A stretch of DNA of 64,000 nucleotides, taken from NCBI RefSeq assembly GCF_001905385.1, contig NZ_LIPF01000001.1, positions 1 through 64,000 of the forward strand. The letters are read 5' to 3'. Below are positions 54,402-64,000 of this stretch, one piece after another. The position numbers and the translations under genes are program-made. This DNA comes from Streptomyces sp. CB02414 (GTDB lineage: Bacteria; Actinomycetota; Actinomycetes; Streptomycetales; Streptomycetaceae). The notes under the pieces are model-generated. The model was given only the letters and a program-made list of their open reading frames with translations, did not search any database and had not been told where the DNA came from. Each line of letters opens with the position of its first letter. The first letter of the stretch is position 1.

Positions 54402-54440
54402 GTTCATCTTCCGTTCACCATGGTTACCTACGTTCGTCCA
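54402..54440 (+). promoter_or_regulatory. PHO box upstream of pitH2
   Basis: GTTCATC (54402) and GTTCACC (54413) are direct repeats exactly 11 nt apart, as in Streptomyces PhoP-binding PHO boxes, followed by GTTACCT (54423) and GTTCGTC (54432), which extend the array less regularly. It lies 31-69 nt upstream of the pitH2 start. Confidence 0.75.
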
Positions 54441-54470
54441 GCCAATGACCTCGAACGATTGCCTGGGTAA

Positions 54471-55727
54471 ATGGAAAGCTTCTCGCTGATCCTCGCGATT
54501 GTGGTGGTGACCGCTCTCGCGTTCGATTTCACGAACGGTTTCCACGACACCGCCAACGCGATGGCAACGACCATTTCGACCGGTGCGCTCAAGCCCAAGG
54601 TGGCGGTGGCGATGTCCGCCGTCCTCAACCTTGTCGGCGCCTTCCTCTCCGTGGAGGTCGCCAACACGATCTCCAAGGGTCTCGTGGACGAGACCGGCAT
54701 CCGTCCCGAGGTCATCTTCGCCGCTCTGGTCGGCGCGATCCTCTGGAACCTGCTGACCTGGCTGGTCGGACTCCCGTCCAGCTCCTCCCACGCCCTCATG
54801 GGCGGTCTGATCGGTGCCGCGGTCGCCTCGGCGGGCGTCGGCGCGGTCAACGGCGACGCGCTCGTCACCAAGGTGCTGATCCCCGCGATCGCCGCCCCGC
54901 TCGTCGCGGGTGTCGCGGCGATGCTCGGCGCACGCCTGACGTACCGGCTCGGCCGCAAGGCCGACGGCAAGGCCGCCGCGAAGGGCTACCGCGCCGGGCA
55001 GATCGCCTCCGCCGGTCTGGTCTCGCTGGCCCACGGCACCAACGACGCCCAGAAGACGATGGGCATCATCACCCTCGCCCTGGTCGCCGGCGGCTCGCTC
55101 GCCCCCGACTCCGACCCGCCCATGTGGGTCATCCTCTCCGCGGGCATCGCCATCGCGCTCGGCACCTACCTCGGCGGCTGGCGCATCATCCGCACCATGG
55201 GCAAGGGCCTGACCGACCTCCAGCCGCAGCAGGGCTTCGCCGCCCAGACCAGCGCCGCGACGGTCATCCTCGCCTCCTCGCACCTCGGCTTCTCCCTCTC
55301 CACCACGCACTCGGTCTCCGGTGCGGTGATGGGCGCGGGCCTCGGCCGCAAGGGCGGCGTGGTCCGCTGGTCCACGGCCACCCGGATGTTCGTCGCCTGG
55401 GGCCTGACCCTGCCGGCCGCCGCCCTGGTCGCCGCGATCGCCGAGTGGGTCTGCGGACTGGGTGACTGGGGCACCGCCCTGGTCGCGGTCTTCCTGGTCG
55501 CCTCCAGCGCCGCCATCTGGAAGCTCTCCCGGCGCGAGGTCGTCGACCACACCAACGTCATCGACGCCGACGAGCCCGAGCAGTCCGGCGTGGTGACCCA
55601 GGCGATGGCCGCCGTGACCCCGCCCCCGGCGGGCGTGACCGAGGAGCCGGTGGCCGCCGTCGCGTCCTCCGTGGCCGAGTCGCCGGAGTCGTCCGAGTCC
55701 AAGGCCCCCTCGGCCACCACCGTCTGA
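54471..55727 (+). CDS. pitH2: Low-affinity inorganic phosphate transporter (Pit family)
   Basis: 418-residue Pit/PiT transporter with about ten membrane helices and the family duplicated domain. FDFTNGFHDTANAMATT (18-34) and SLAHGTNDAQKTMG (186-199 region) are the two phosphate-binding PiT motifs. The hydrophilic C-terminus is Pro/Ala/Glu rich. S. coelicolor pitH2 (SCO1845) is PhoP-controlled, and the PHO box upstream here fits that. The ATG at 54471 is the first codon after the PHO-box region. A mini-protein gene follows 34 bp downstream. Confidence 0.93.
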   Translation: MESFSLILAIVVVTALAFDFTNGFHDTANAMATTISTGALKPKVAVAMSAVLNLVGAFLSVEVANTISKGLVDETGIRPEVIFAALVGAILWNLLTWLVGLPSSSSHALMGGLIGAAVASAGVGAVNGDALVTKVLIPAIAAPLVAGVAAMLGARLTYRLGRKADGKAAAKGYRAGQIASAGLVSLAHGTNDAQKTMGIITLALVAGGSLAPDSDPPMWVILSAGIAIALGTYLGGWRIIRTMGKGLTDLQPQQGFAAQTSAATVILASSHLGFSLSTTHSVSGAVMGAGLGRKGGVVRWSTATRMFVAWGLTLPAAALVAAIAEWVCGLGDWGTALVAVFLVASSAAIWKLSRREVVDHTNVIDADEPEQSGVVTQAMAAVTPPPAGVTEEPVAAVASSVAESPESSESKAPSATTV

Positions 55728-55761
55728 ACCCGCGCCCCGGGTACGAAGGAAACGAACCTCC

Positions 55762-55983
55762 ATGAGCATCGACTGGGCAGCTCTCGGCTCCGTCTTCGGG
55801 GTCAGCCTCGTGGCCACCGTGGCCCTGGTGGGCCTGTTCACCCTCGGCATCGCCGGCCTCTCCCGCCAGGAGCGGGCCGCCGCCGAGGGAGGCTCCGCGG
55901 GCCTCGCGGTCACCGGCGCGTACGCGTGCTTCGCGGCCTGCGCGGCGGCGGTGGCGTACGGCATCTACCTGATCGTCGCCTGA
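55762..55983 (+). CDS. Small membrane protein co-transcribed with pitH2
   Basis: 73-residue protein with two membrane segments (VFGVSLVATVALVGLFTLGIAGL and AVTGAYACFAACAAAVAYGIYLIVA; the first seen as SLVATVALVGLFTLG), joined by a charged loop (SRQERAAAEGG). Two Cys lie in the second helix. ATG follows AAGGAAACGAACCTCC. The position after pitH2, with only 34 bp between, and a strong terminator after it suggest a transporter-associated mini-protein. No family name is known to me. Confidence 0.75.
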   Translation: MSIDWAALGSVFGVSLVATVALVGLFTLGIAGLSRQERAAAEGGSAGLAVTGAYACFAACAAAVAYGIYLIVA

Positions 55984-56014
55984 GCCGGTAAGGCAGCGCG
56001 GCGCACACCGTGGT

Positions 56015-56056
56015 GCGGGGCGCGGGACGGACTCCGAGGTCCGTCCCGCGCCCCGC
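56015..56056 (+). terminator. Strong terminator after the pitH2 unit
   Basis: A perfect 17-bp stem (arms 56015-56031 and 56040-56056, GCGGGGCGCGGGACGGA and complement) with an 8-nt loop lies 31 nt after the mini-protein stop. Confidence 0.85.
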
Positions 56057-56159
56057 TCTTCTCGTTCCCCGCGCACTCTTCCCCCGCGCCCGCGCACGCC
56101 GCCCGCGTGTGGGCCTTCGCACACTCCCCCCTCGCAGGTCAACGGCAAGTTGACGGGTG

Positions 56160-56295
56160 TTCGCGGCGCGTGGTGGACTGCCGGAGCCAATGCGGCGGCT
56201 GGAGAGGAAGCCCGGTGTGAATCCGGCGCGGTCCCGCCACTGTGACCGGGGAGCGATCCCCGGGAGCCAGGAACTCCCACCGCCGTTCTCTTCTA
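56160..56295 (+). promoter_or_regulatory. Cobalamin riboswitch
   Basis: The conserved B12 elements are in order: GGAAGCCCGGTGTGAATCC (about 56206-56224), GCGCGGTCCCGCCACTGTGA (about 56227-56246), then the B12 box AGCCAGGAACTC (about 56264-56276). It lies about 105 nt upstream of the cobD start and should switch off the downstream cobalamin genes when adenosylcobalamin is abundant. The exact 5' end is not certain. Confidence 0.93.
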
Positions 56296-56401
56296 ACCAG
56301 GGCGCGGACACCCTGAGTGAGGACCTATCGCCATGCGCGGCTGCCGTTCCAGGCTCACCAGCGAGACTCTTCGTCTTTCCCTCCCCACGGCCGGTTGAGC
56401 C

Positions 56402-57367
56402 GTGCGCGCCGAACGCGTCTTCGCGTACGGCGCCGCCGCCGGCCTCCTCGGTGACCTCCTCCTCGGCGACCCGCGCCGCGGACACCCGGTCGCCGCGTTC
56501 GGCCGTGCCGCCGGTGCCGTGGAACGGGTGCTGTGGCGTGACCACCGAGGCTGGGGCGCGCTGCACACCGCCGTGTGCGCCGGGGGCGCCGCCGCCCTCG
56601 GGCTGGCCGCCGACCGCGCCGTACGCCACTCCCCCGCCGCCTCCGTCGCGCTGACCGCCGCCGCCACCTGGGCGGTCGTCGGCGGCACCTCGCTCGCCCG
56701 CGAGGCGAGCGCCGTCGGCCGCGCCCTGGAGGCCGGCGACGTCGAGGCCGCCCGCGCGCGGCTGCCGCACCTGTGCGGGCGGGACCCGCAGGCCCTGGAC
56801 GCCGACGGGATCGCGCGGGCGGTCGTGGAGTCCGTCGCCGAGAACACCTCGGACGCGGTCGTGGGCGCCCTGGTGTGGGGCGCGGTGGCCGGAGTGCCCG
56901 GACTGGCCGGCTTCCGGGCCGTGAACACCCTGGACGCGATGGTCGGCCACAAGTCGCCCAGGTACCGCCGCTACGGCTGGGCCTCGGCCCGGCTCGACGA
57001 CCTCGCGGGCTGGCCGGGCGCCCGCCTCACCGCCGTCCTGGCCACCGCGGCCGGCGGCGATCCCCGGGGCGCCGTACGGGCCTGGCGCGCCGACGCCGCG
57101 CGGCACCCGAGCCCCAACGCCGGTCCCGTGGAGGCCTCGTTCGCGGGCGCCCTGGGCGTGCGGCTCGGCGGGACGCTCTCCTACGGCGGACGGGTCGAGC
57201 ACCGGCCCGTGCTCAACGGGGCGGCGGGGCGGCCCGTACGGGCCGGTTCCGGCGACATCGAGCGGGCCGTGCGGCTCTCCCGGCGCGTGGGCTGGCTGGC
57301 GCTCGGCGCGTGCGCGGGCGCGCGGCTGCTCGTCCGCGGGGTCGTCAAGAAGGGACGTACGTCATGA
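56402..57367 (+). CDS. cobD: Adenosylcobinamide-phosphate synthase (CobD/CbiB)
   Basis: 321-residue integral membrane enzyme joining (R)-1-amino-2-propanol (phosphate) to adenosylcobyric acid. [19 protein letters not shown] near 17-35 (in part [16 protein letters not shown]) is the family signature. [17 protein letters not shown] near 141-157 and [19 protein letters not shown] near 172-190 are the other two. The GTG at 56402 gives the family N-terminus. It is the first gene after the riboswitch, and its stop overlaps cobQ by 4 nt. Confidence 0.94.
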   Translation: MRAERVFAYGAAAGLLGDLLLGDPRRGHPVAAFGRAAGAVERVLWRDHRGWGALHTAVCAGGAAALGLAADRAVRHSPAASVALTAAATWAVVGGTSLAREASAVGRALEAGDVEAARARLPHLCGRDPQALDADGIARAVVESVAENTSDAVVGALVWGAVAGVPGLAGFRAVNTLDAMVGHKSPRYRRYGWASARLDDLAGWPGARLTAVLATAAGGDPRGAVRAWRADAARHPSPNAGPVEASFAGALGVRLGGTLSYGGRVEHRPVLNGAAGRPVRAGSGDIERAVRLSRRVGWLALGACAGARLLVRGVVKKGRTS

Positions 57368-58872
57368 ACGGTGGCCTCCTCGTCGCCGGCACCACCTCCG
57401 ACGCCGGCAAGAGCGTCGTCACCGCCGGGATCTGCCGCTGGCTGGTGCGCCAGGGCGTGAAGGTCGCGCCCTTCAAGGCGCAGAACATGTCCCTCAACTC
57501 GTTCGTGACGCGTGAGGGCGCGGAGATCGGGCGGGCGCAGGCCATGCAGGCCCAGGCGTGCCGGGTGGAGCCGACCGCGCAGATGAACCCGGTGCTGCTG
57601 AAGCCGGGCGGGGAGCGCAGCAGCCAGGTCGTGCTGCTCGGCAAGCCGGTCGGCGAGATGAGCGCCCGCGGCTACCACGGCGGACGGCAGCAGCGGTTGC
57701 TCGGCACCGTGCTGGACTGTCTGGCCGAACTGCGGGGCACGTATGACGCGGTGATCTGCGAGGGGGCGGGCAGTCCGGCCGAGATCAACCTGCGCCGGAC
57801 CGACATCGTGAACATGGGGATCGCCCGGGGCGCCGGGCTGCCCGTGCTGGTGGTGGGCGACATCGACCGGGGCGGGGTCTTCGCCTCGTTCTTCGGGACG
57901 GTGGCGCTGCTGGCGCCCGAGGACCAGGCGCTGGTCGCCGGGTTCCTCGTCAACAAGTTCCGGGGCGACGTGTCGCTGCTGGAACCGGGGCTGGAGATGC
58001 TGCACGGGCTCACCGGGCGGCACACGTACGGCGTGCTGCCCTTCCGGCACGGGCTCGGCATCGACGAGGAGGACGGGCTGCGGGTCTCCCTGCGCGGGAC
58101 CGTGCGGGAGTCCGTCGTCGCGCCGCCGGTCGGCGAGGACGTGCTGCGGGTCGCCGTCTGCGCGATCCCGCTCATGTCGAACTTCACGGACGTGGACGCG
58201 CTCGCCGCCGAACCCGGTGTCGTGGTGCGGTTCGTGGACCGGCCGGAGGAACTGGCCGACGCGGATCTCGTCATCGTGCCGGGGACGCGGGGAACGGTCC
58301 GGGCCCTGGAGTGGCTGCGGGAGCGGGGACTCGCGGACGCCGTCGCGCGCAGGGTGGCCGAGCGGCGGCCCGTCCTCGGCATCTGCGGCGGCTTCCAGCT
58401 GCTCGGCGAGCACATCGAGGACAAGGTCGAGTCGCGTGCCGGGCACGTGGCCGGGCTCGGACTGCTGCCCGTGCGGGTGCGGTTCGCCCGCGAGAAGACC
58501 CTCACCCGGCCGGCCGGCGAGGCCCTCGGCGAGCACGTCGAGGGGTACGAGATCCACCACGGGGTCGCCGAAGTCGTAGGGGGCGAACCCTTCTTGGACG
58601 GCTGCCGGGTCGGCCAGACCTGGGGCACGCACTGGCACGGCTCGCTGGAGTCGGACGGCTTCCGGCGGGCGTTCCTGCGCGAGGTGGCCGCCGCCGCGGG
58701 CCGCCGCTTCGTGCCGGCTCCCGACACCTCGTTCGCCGCGCTGCGCGAGGAGCAGCTCGACCGGCTCGGCGACCTGATCGAACACCACGCGGACACGGAC
58801 GCGCTGTGGCGGCTCATCGAGTCCGGCGCGCCGCAAGGACTGCCCTTCATTCCACCGGGAGCGCCCGCATGA
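57364..58872 (+). CDS. cobQ: Cobyric acid synthase
   Basis: 502-residue amidotransferase adding four amides to the corrin ring in B12 synthesis. The N-terminal ATPase has GTTSDAGKS (9-17), [11 protein letters not shown] (39-49) and [11 protein letters not shown] near 135-145. The C-terminal glutaminase domain has the nucleophile C341 in [11 protein letters not shown] and the histidine in EIHHG. ATGA overlaps with cobD before it and cobN after it ensure coordinated production. Confidence 0.96.
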   Translation: MNGGLLVAGTTSDAGKSVVTAGICRWLVRQGVKVAPFKAQNMSLNSFVTREGAEIGRAQAMQAQACRVEPTAQMNPVLLKPGGERSSQVVLLGKPVGEMSARGYHGGRQQRLLGTVLDCLAELRGTYDAVICEGAGSPAEINLRRTDIVNMGIARGAGLPVLVVGDIDRGGVFASFFGTVALLAPEDQALVAGFLVNKFRGDVSLLEPGLEMLHGLTGRHTYGVLPFRHGLGIDEEDGLRVSLRGTVRESVVAPPVGEDVLRVAVCAIPLMSNFTDVDALAAEPGVVVRFVDRPEELADADLVIVPGTRGTVRALEWLRERGLADAVARRVAERRPVLGICGGFQLLGEHIEDKVESRAGHVAGLGLLPVRVRFAREKTLTRPAGEALGEHVEGYEIHHGVAEVVGGEPFLDGCRVGQTWGTHWHGSLESDGFRRAFLREVAAAAGRRFVPAPDTSFAALREEQLDRLGDLIEHHADTDALWRLIESGAPQGLPFIPPGAPA

Positions 58873-61800
58873 GCACAGTGTTGTTGTTGTCGACCGCCGA
58901 CACGGACCTGCTGGCGGCCCGCGCGTCGGACGCCGCCTACCGGATCGGCAACCCGACCCGGGTCGACGTACGGGAGGAACTGCCGGGGCTCGTCGAGGGC
59001 GCGGACGTCGCCGTCGTGCGCCTCCTGGGCGGCAAGCGCGCCTGGGAGGACGGGCTCGCCGCGCTGAAGGCCGCCGGCGTCCCGACCGTCCTGCTGGGCG
59101 GCGAGAGCGTGCCGGACGCCGAGTTGATGGCCGAGTCCTCGGTGCCGGCCGGCGTGGTCGCGGAGGCGCTGCGCTACCTCGTCGAGGGCGGGCCCGCCAA
59201 CCTCACCCAGCTCGCCCGGTTCCTCTCCGACACGGTGCTGCTGACCGGCGAGGGCTTCGAGGAGCCGGAGAAGATGCCGGAGTACGGCGTCCACGGCTCC
59301 CGGGACGTGGTCGAGGGCCGCCCGACGGTCGGCGTGCTCTTCTACCGCGCCCACCAGCTCAGCGGCAACACCGCCTTCGTCGACACGCTGTGCGACGCGA
59401 TCGAGGCGCGCGGCGCCAACGCCCTGCCCGTGTACTGCGGTTCGCTGCGCGGCGCGGACGCCGGGCTGTACGAGCTGCTGGGCCGGGCCGACGCCCTGGT
59501 CGCCACGGTCCTCGCGGCCGGCGGCACGCACGCCTCGCAGGCGTCGGCGGGCGGCGACGAGGAGGCCTGGGACATCGGGGCCCTGGCCGACCTGAACGTC
59601 CCCGTGCTGCAAGGGCTCTGCCTGACCTCCTCCCGGGCCGCCTGGGAGGAGTCGGACGCCGCTCTCTCCCCCATGGACGCGGCGATGCAGGTCGCCATCC
59701 CGGAGTTCGACGGGCGCCTGGTCACCGTGCCGTTCTCCTTCAAGGAACAGGGCCCCGACGACGTACCCGTGTACGTCGCCGACCCCGAGCGGGCCGGGCG
59801 GGTCGCCGGGATCGCCGTACGGCACGCGGCGCTGAAGCACAAGGCGAACGCCGACAAGAAGCTCGCGCTGGTCTTCACCGCGTACCCGACCAAGCACTCC
59901 CGCGTCGGCAACGCGGTCGGTCTCGACACCCCGGCGTCGGCGGTGCGGGTGCTGGACGCGCTCAGGGACGCGGGGTACGGGGTCACCGGGTACCCCGCCG
60001 AGGGCGACGAGCTGATCCACCGGCTGATCGAGGCCGGCGGTCACGACGTCGAGTGGCTGACGGAGGACCAGCTCGCGGCGGCGCCCGCGCGGGTGCCGCT
60101 GGCCGACTACCGGGCGTGGTTCGAGAAGCTGGACCCGGAGTTGCGGGACGCGATGCGGGAGGCGTGGGGCGAGCCGCCGGGCTCGCTGTACGTGGACGGC
60201 GACGACATCGTCCTCGCCTCCCTCCAGTTCGGGAACGTCGTCGTCATGATCCAGCCGCCGCGCGGCTTCGGCGAGAACCCGATCGCGATCTACCACGACC
60301 CGGACATGCCGCCGTCGCACCACTACATGGCCGCCTACCGCTGGCTGGAGAACAGCTTCGGCGCCGACGCGATCGTGCACATGGGCAAGCACGGCACGAT
60401 GGAGTGGCTGCCGGGCAAGGGCCTCGGCCTGAGCGCCGGCTGCGCGCCGGACGCGGTCCTCGGCGACCTGCCGCTGATCTACCCGTTCATCGTCAACGAC
60501 CCCGGTGAGGGCACCCAGGCCAAGCGGCGCGGCCACGCCACGGTCGTCGACCACCTGGTGCCGCCGATGGCGCGCGCGGACACCTACGGCGACCTGGCCA
60601 AGCTGGAGCAGCTGCTCGACGAGTACGCGCTCGTCTCCGACCTGGACCCGGTGAAGGCGCCGGCGGTGCGCGCGCAGATCTGGACGCTGGTCAAGGCGGC
60701 CGAACTCCACCACGACCTGCATGTGGACGACCAGCCGGACGACGACGAGTTCGACGAGTTCGTCATGCACATCGACGGCTACCTCTGCGAGATCAAGGAC
60801 GTGCAGATCCGCGACGGCCTGCACATCCTGGGCGGCGGCCCGGTCGGCGAGCCGCGCGTGAACCTGGTGCTCGCGGTGCTGCGGGCCTCGCAGGTCTGGG
60901 GCGGGCAGGCGAACGCACTGCCGGGGCTCAGGGCCTCGCTGGCCGAGCACTTCGGGCTGGTGGAGAAGGAGCTGCTGGCCGAGCCGGGCGCGCCGGTGAA
61001 GGTGCCGGTGGAGCTGACGGACCTGGTGGACGGCCCGGCGCGGTCGGCCGCCGACGCGATCGACCTGCTGGAGCAGCTGTGCCGGCGGATCGCGGAGGGC
61101 ATGGAGCTGCGGGCCTGGGACACGGCCGCCGCCCCTGGCCTGGTGGGCGAGGTGCTGGGCGCCGAACTCCCCGACGCGGTCGCGGTGCTGGAGTTCGCCT
61201 GCACGGAGGTCGTGCCGCGCCTGGCCCGGACCACGGACGAGATCGGGCACATCCTGCGGGCCCTGGACGGCGGTTACGTCCCGGCCGGACCGTCCGGTTC
61301 GCCGACGCGCGGCCTGGTCAACGTCCTGCCGACCGGCCGGAACTTCTACTCCGTCGACCCGAAGGCGATCCCGTCCCGGCTGAGCTGGGAGGTCGGGCAG
61401 TCACTGGCGGACTCGCTGGTCCAGCGGTACCTGACCGACACCGGCGAGTACCCGAGGTCGGTCGGCCTCACCGTCTGGGGCACGTCCGCGATGCGCACCC
61501 AGGGCGACGACATCGCGGAGATCCTGGCGCTGCTGGGCTGCCGTCCGGTCTGGGACGACGCCTCGCGCCGGGTGACGGGCTTCGAGATCGTGCCCCTGGC
61601 CGAGCTGGGCCGGCCGCGCGTGGACGTCACCGTGCGCATCTCGGGCTTCTTCCGGGACGCGTTCCCGCACGTCGTCGGGCTGATCGACGACGCGGTGCGG
61701 GCGGTGGCGGAACTGGACGAGCCGGCCGAGTCCAACTACGTACGGGCGCACGTGGAGGAGGACGCGGCCGAGCACGGCGACCGGCGGCGGGCCACGGCGC

Positions 61801-62522
61801 GCATCTTCGGTTCCAAGCCGGGCGCGTACGGTGCCGGGCTGCTGCCGCTGATCGACGCACGGAACTGGCGCAGCGACGCGGACCTCGCCGAGGTGTACGC
61901 GGTGTGGGGCGGCTACGCCTACGGGCGCGGGCTCGACGGGCGGGCGGCGCGCGGCGACATGGAGACGGCGTTCCGGCGGATCGCGGTGGCGGCGAAGAAC
62001 GTCGACACCCGCGAGCACGACCTCGTCGACGCCGACGACTACTTCCAGTACCACGGCGGCATGGTGGCGATGGTGCGGCACCTGACGGGCGAGAGCCCGG
62101 AGGCGTATGTCGGCGACTCGGCCACTCCCGACCAGGTCAAGACGCGGACGCTGGGCGAGGAGACGCACCGGGTCTTCCGCGCGCGGGTCGTCAATCCGCG
62201 GTGGATGGCGGCGATGCGGCGGCACGGCTACAAGGGTGCCTTCGAGATGGCGGCGACCGTCGACTACCTCTTCGGGTACGACGCCACGGCCGGGGTCGTG
62301 GACGACTGGATGTACGAGAAGCTCAGCGCCGAGTACGTCTTCGACGCGGAGAACCGGGACTTCATGAAGAAGTCCAATCCGTGGGCGCTGCGCGGCATCA
62401 CGGAGCGGCTGCTGGAGGCGGCCGACCGGGGCCTGTGGGCCGAACCGGACGCGGAGACGCTGGAGCGGCTGCGCGCCACGTATCTGGAGCTCGAGGGCGA
62501 CTTGGAGGGTGACGAGAAGTGA
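58869..62522 (+). CDS. cobN: Cobaltochelatase subunit CobN
   Basis: 1217-residue large subunit of aerobic cobaltochelatase, which inserts cobalt into hydrogenobyrinic acid a,c-diamide. Characteristic segments include [20 protein letters not shown] near 337-356 and [21 protein letters not shown] (in part [15 protein letters not shown]). A later block is [18 protein letters not shown] near 505-522, then [18 protein letters not shown] in the C-terminal third. The length is normal for CobN. Its ATP-dependent partner is the chelatase ATPase that overlaps its stop codon. Confidence 0.97.
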   Translation: MSTVLLLSTADTDLLAARASDAAYRIGNPTRVDVREELPGLVEGADVAVVRLLGGKRAWEDGLAALKAAGVPTVLLGGESVPDAELMAESSVPAGVVAEALRYLVEGGPANLTQLARFLSDTVLLTGEGFEEPEKMPEYGVHGSRDVVEGRPTVGVLFYRAHQLSGNTAFVDTLCDAIEARGANALPVYCGSLRGADAGLYELLGRADALVATVLAAGGTHASQASAGGDEEAWDIGALADLNVPVLQGLCLTSSRAAWEESDAALSPMDAAMQVAIPEFDGRLVTVPFSFKEQGPDDVPVYVADPERAGRVAGIAVRHAALKHKANADKKLALVFTAYPTKHSRVGNAVGLDTPASAVRVLDALRDAGYGVTGYPAEGDELIHRLIEAGGHDVEWLTEDQLAAAPARVPLADYRAWFEKLDPELRDAMREAWGEPPGSLYVDGDDIVLASLQFGNVVVMIQPPRGFGENPIAIYHDPDMPPSHHYMAAYRWLENSFGADAIVHMGKHGTMEWLPGKGLGLSAGCAPDAVLGDLPLIYPFIVNDPGEGTQAKRRGHATVVDHLVPPMARADTYGDLAKLEQLLDEYALVSDLDPVKAPAVRAQIWTLVKAAELHHDLHVDDQPDDDEFDEFVMHIDGYLCEIKDVQIRDGLHILGGGPVGEPRVNLVLAVLRASQVWGGQANALPGLRASLAEHFGLVEKELLAEPGAPVKVPVELTDLVDGPARSAADAIDLLEQLCRRIAEGMELRAWDTAAAPGLVGEVLGAELPDAVAVLEFACTEVVPRLARTTDEIGHILRALDGGYVPAGPSGSPTRGLVNVLPTGRNFYSVDPKAIPSRLSWEVGQSLADSLVQRYLTDTGEYPRSVGLTVWGTSAMRTQGDDIAEILALLGCRPVWDDASRRVTGFEIVPLAELGRPRVDVTVRISGFFRDAFPHVVGLIDDAVRAVAELDEPAESNYVRAHVEEDAAEHGDRRRATARIFGSKPGAYGAGLLPLIDARNWRSDADLAEVYAVWGGYAYGRGLDGRAARGDMETAFRRIAVAAKNVDTREHDLVDADDYFQYHGGMVAMVRHLTGESPEAYVGDSATPDQVKTRTLGEETHRVFRARVVNPRWMAAMRRHGYKGAFEMAATVDYLFGYDATAGVVDDWMYEKLSAEYVFDAENRDFMKKSNPWALRGITERLLEAADRGLWAEPDAETLERLRATYLELEGDLEGDEK

Positions 62523-64000
62523 GTACCCCGTTCCCGTTCACGGCCGTCGTCGGTCAGGACGACCTGCGGCTGGCGCTGCTGCTGAACGCCGTCTCGCCGG
62601 CCGTCGGCGGTGTGCTGGTGCGCGGCGAGAAGGGCACCGCCAAGTCGACGGCCGTGCGTGCGCTGTCGGCGCTGATGCCGGAGGTGGACGTCGTGGCCGG
62701 GTGCCGCTTCTCCTGCGATCCCGGCTCCCCCGACCTCGCCTGCCCGGACGGGCCGCACGAGCCGGGGGCCTCCGGATCCCGGCCGGCCAGGATGGTGGAG
62801 CTGCCCGTCGGTGCCTCCGAGGACCGGCTGGTGGGTGCCCTCGACATCGAGCGGGCGCTCGCGGAGGGTGTGAAGGCCTTCGAGCCGGGTCTGCTGGCCG
62901 ACGCGCACCGGGGCATCCTGTACGTCGACGAGGTCAACCTCCTCCACGACCACTTGGTGGACCTGCTGCTGGACGCGGCGGCGATGGGTGCCTCGTACGT
63001 CGAGCGCGAGGGCGTGTCGGTGCGGCACGCGGCGCGGTTCCTGCTCGTCGGCACCATGAACCCCGAGGAGGGCGAGCTGCGGCCGCAGCTCCTCGACCGG
63101 TTCGGGCTGACCGTGGAGGTCTCGGCCTCGCGCGAGCCCGACCAGCGGGTGGAGGTCGTGCGGCGCCGGCTCGCCTACGACGACGACCCGGCCGGGTTCG
63201 CCGCGCGCTGGGCCGACGAGGAGACCGCCGTACGGGCACGGATCGTGGCGGCGCGGGAGCTGCTGCCCTCGGTCCGGCTCGGGGACGGGGCGTTGCGGCA
63301 GATCGCGGCGACCTGCGCCGCCTTCGAGGTGGACGGCATGCGCGCCGACATCGTCATGGCGCGGACCGCGACCGCGCTGGCGGCGTGGGCCGGGCGGACC
63401 GACGTACTGGCTGAGGACGTGCGGCAGGCCGCGCTGCTGGCACTGCCGCACCGGCGGCGGCGGAATCCGTTCGACGCGCCCGGTCTCGACGAGGACAAGC
63501 TCGACGAGACGCTGGAGGAGTTCGGCGGGCAGGACGGGGACGGCGGCGGGGACGACGATCCCGACCCGGGCCCCGACGGCCCCGGCGGTCCCGGCGGGCA
63601 GCCGGAGCCCGACGACGCGCCGCAGGGGGACGGTGACACCGCCGCGCGGCCCGAGGCCGGGGAGGGCGGGGAGCCGCAGCCTTCAGGTGGCGCCGGCGAG
63701 CAGTCCCCCGCGCGTGCCGCCGAGCCGTTCCGCACCAAGGTGCTGAGCGTGCCGGGGCTGGGCGAGGGTGCCGCCGGGCGGCGTTCGCGGGCGCGGACCG
63801 AGCACGGACGGACCACGGGCGCCCGGCGGCCGCAGGGTGCCCTGACCAAGCTGCATCTGGCCGCCACCGTGCAGGCCGCCGCACCGCACCAGCGGGCGCG
63901 GGGACGGGCGGGGCGCGGTCTGGTGGTCCGGCGGGACGATCTGCGGCAGGCGACCCGTGAGGGGCGTGAGGGCAACCTCGTGCTGTTCGTCGTCGACGCC
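62519..64000 (+). CDS. ChlI/ChlD-type chelatase ATPase, partial (runs off the window)
   Basis: Open from the GTG at 62519 to the window end (494 codons, no stop). An AAA+ domain (about 5-300) has Walker A GEKGTAKS (36-43), [17 protein letters not shown] as Walker B region, and [19 protein letters not shown] long acidic Gly/Asp/Pro linker (about 330-395) follows, then the start of a VWA integrin-I domain (NLVLFVVDA at the end). This is the fused ChlI-ChlD arrangement, presumably the small cobaltochelatase subunit for CobN, replacing CobS-CobT. GTGA overlap with cobN. Confidence 0.93.
   Translation, partial: MSTPFPFTAVVGQDDLRLALLLNAVSPAVGGVLVRGEKGTAKSTAVRALSALMPEVDVVAGCRFSCDPGSPDLACPDGPHEPGASGSRPARMVELPVGASEDRLVGALDIERALAEGVKAFEPGLLADAHRGILYVDEVNLLHDHLVDLLLDAAAMGASYVEREGVSVRHAARFLLVGTMNPEEGELRPQLLDRFGLTVEVSASREPDQRVEVVRRRLAYDDDPAGFAARWADEETAVRARIVAARELLPSVRLGDGALRQIAATCAAFEVDGMRADIVMARTATALAAWAGRTDVLAEDVRQAALLALPHRRRRNPFDAPGLDEDKLDETLEEFGGQDGDGGGDDDPDPGPDGPGGPGGQPEPDDAPQGDGDTAARPEAGEGGEPQPSGGAGEQSPARAAEPFRTKVLSVPGLGEGAAGRRSRARTEHGRTTGARRPQGALTKLHLAATVQAAAPHQRARGRAGRGLVVRRDDLRQATREGREGNLVLFVVDA

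Noticed and set aside
56100..56160. Promoter for the riboswitch transcript at TTGACG near 56150
   Set aside because: TTGACG is present, but no convincing -10 hexamer follows at 16-19 nt, so it was not listed as a feature.
57672..61250. Minus-strand open frame of about 1190 codons across cobQ and cobN
   Set aside because: Antisense to two firm genes with conserved motifs. Composition is low-complexity and no family resemblance is seen.

Overview
The window is a stretch of a Streptomyces chromosome. The DNA is about 70% G+C with strong third-position GC, GTG starts are common, and several genes are genus markers: a chaplin of the ChpE type, the small GATC-binding nucleoid protein Gbn, a streptophobe-family membrane protein, an SGM_5486-type small transporter-associated protein, and the conserved Streptomyces 16S rRNA leader. 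Gene content and order look like the part of the S. coelicolor chromosome around SCO1790-SCO1850. That synteny is from memory and was not searched. No prophage, transposase, CRISPR array, tRNA or secondary-metabolite cluster was seen. This is core chromosome.

Layout. 1-474: upstream part (promoter and leader) of an rRNA operon transcribed leftward out of the window. 0.5-6.8 kb: alkylpurine DNA glycosylase, Spo0M-like protein, PEBP/Raf-kinase-inhibitor-like protein, HNH nuclease, a stomatin (SPFH)/NfeD pair with an ABC ATPase, and an unknown protein. 7-11.1 kb: chaplin, a GAF-histidine kinase/NarL-type regulator pair, and an SDR translationally coupled to a QueA-like enzyme. 11.4-20 kb: secreted lytic transglycosylase with a structured leader, a double-FHA ABC exporter fusion, the streptophobe protein with long repeats, SerB and a SixA-like phosphatase. 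20-24.4 kb: cyanate/nitroimidazole-type MFS exporter, divergent FCD/GntR regulator, and the fabG-fabI fatty-acid pair. 24.6-33.5 kb: tldD-tldE, tyrS, small membrane proteins, moaA, and actP with its DUF485 partner.

33.8-43.1 kb: two tandem secreted subtilisins, a CopD-like membrane protein, a DEDDh exonuclease fused to a BRCT domain, a Cys-rich mini-protein, SURF1, a GH15 enzyme, and an SDR lacking the usual YxxxK pair. 43.3-46.4 kb: a compact Asp23/AmaP/DUF6286 envelope-stress island with a divergent protein that itself looks like two Asp23 units. 46.5-54.3 kb: enoyl-CoA hydratase, Gbn, ABC-F ATPase, VOC protein, unknown proteins, alpha/beta hydrolase and class II aldolase. 54.4-56 kb: low-affinity phosphate transporter with an upstream PHO box and a partner mini-protein. 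56.1-64 kb: a cobalamin riboswitch followed by cobD-cobQ-cobN and a ChlI/ChlD-type chelatase ATPase that runs off the window. All four genes are joined by 4-nt start/stop overlaps.

How the genes work together. The last block is the clearest pathway: B12 represses its own late synthesis through the riboswitch, and the operon supplies cobaltochelatase subunits, amidation and aminopropanol attachment. PitH2 handles phosphate uptake, probably under PhoP. FabG and FabI carry out two reduction steps of fatty-acid elongation. ActP with DUF485 forms an acetate uptake pair. The Asp23 island, the SPFH/NfeD pair, the chaplin and the secreted hydrolases point to envelope maintenance. The best candidates for something incompletely described are the Asp23 island with its double-unit partner, the GATC cluster beside gbn, and the structured leader of the transglycosylase gene.
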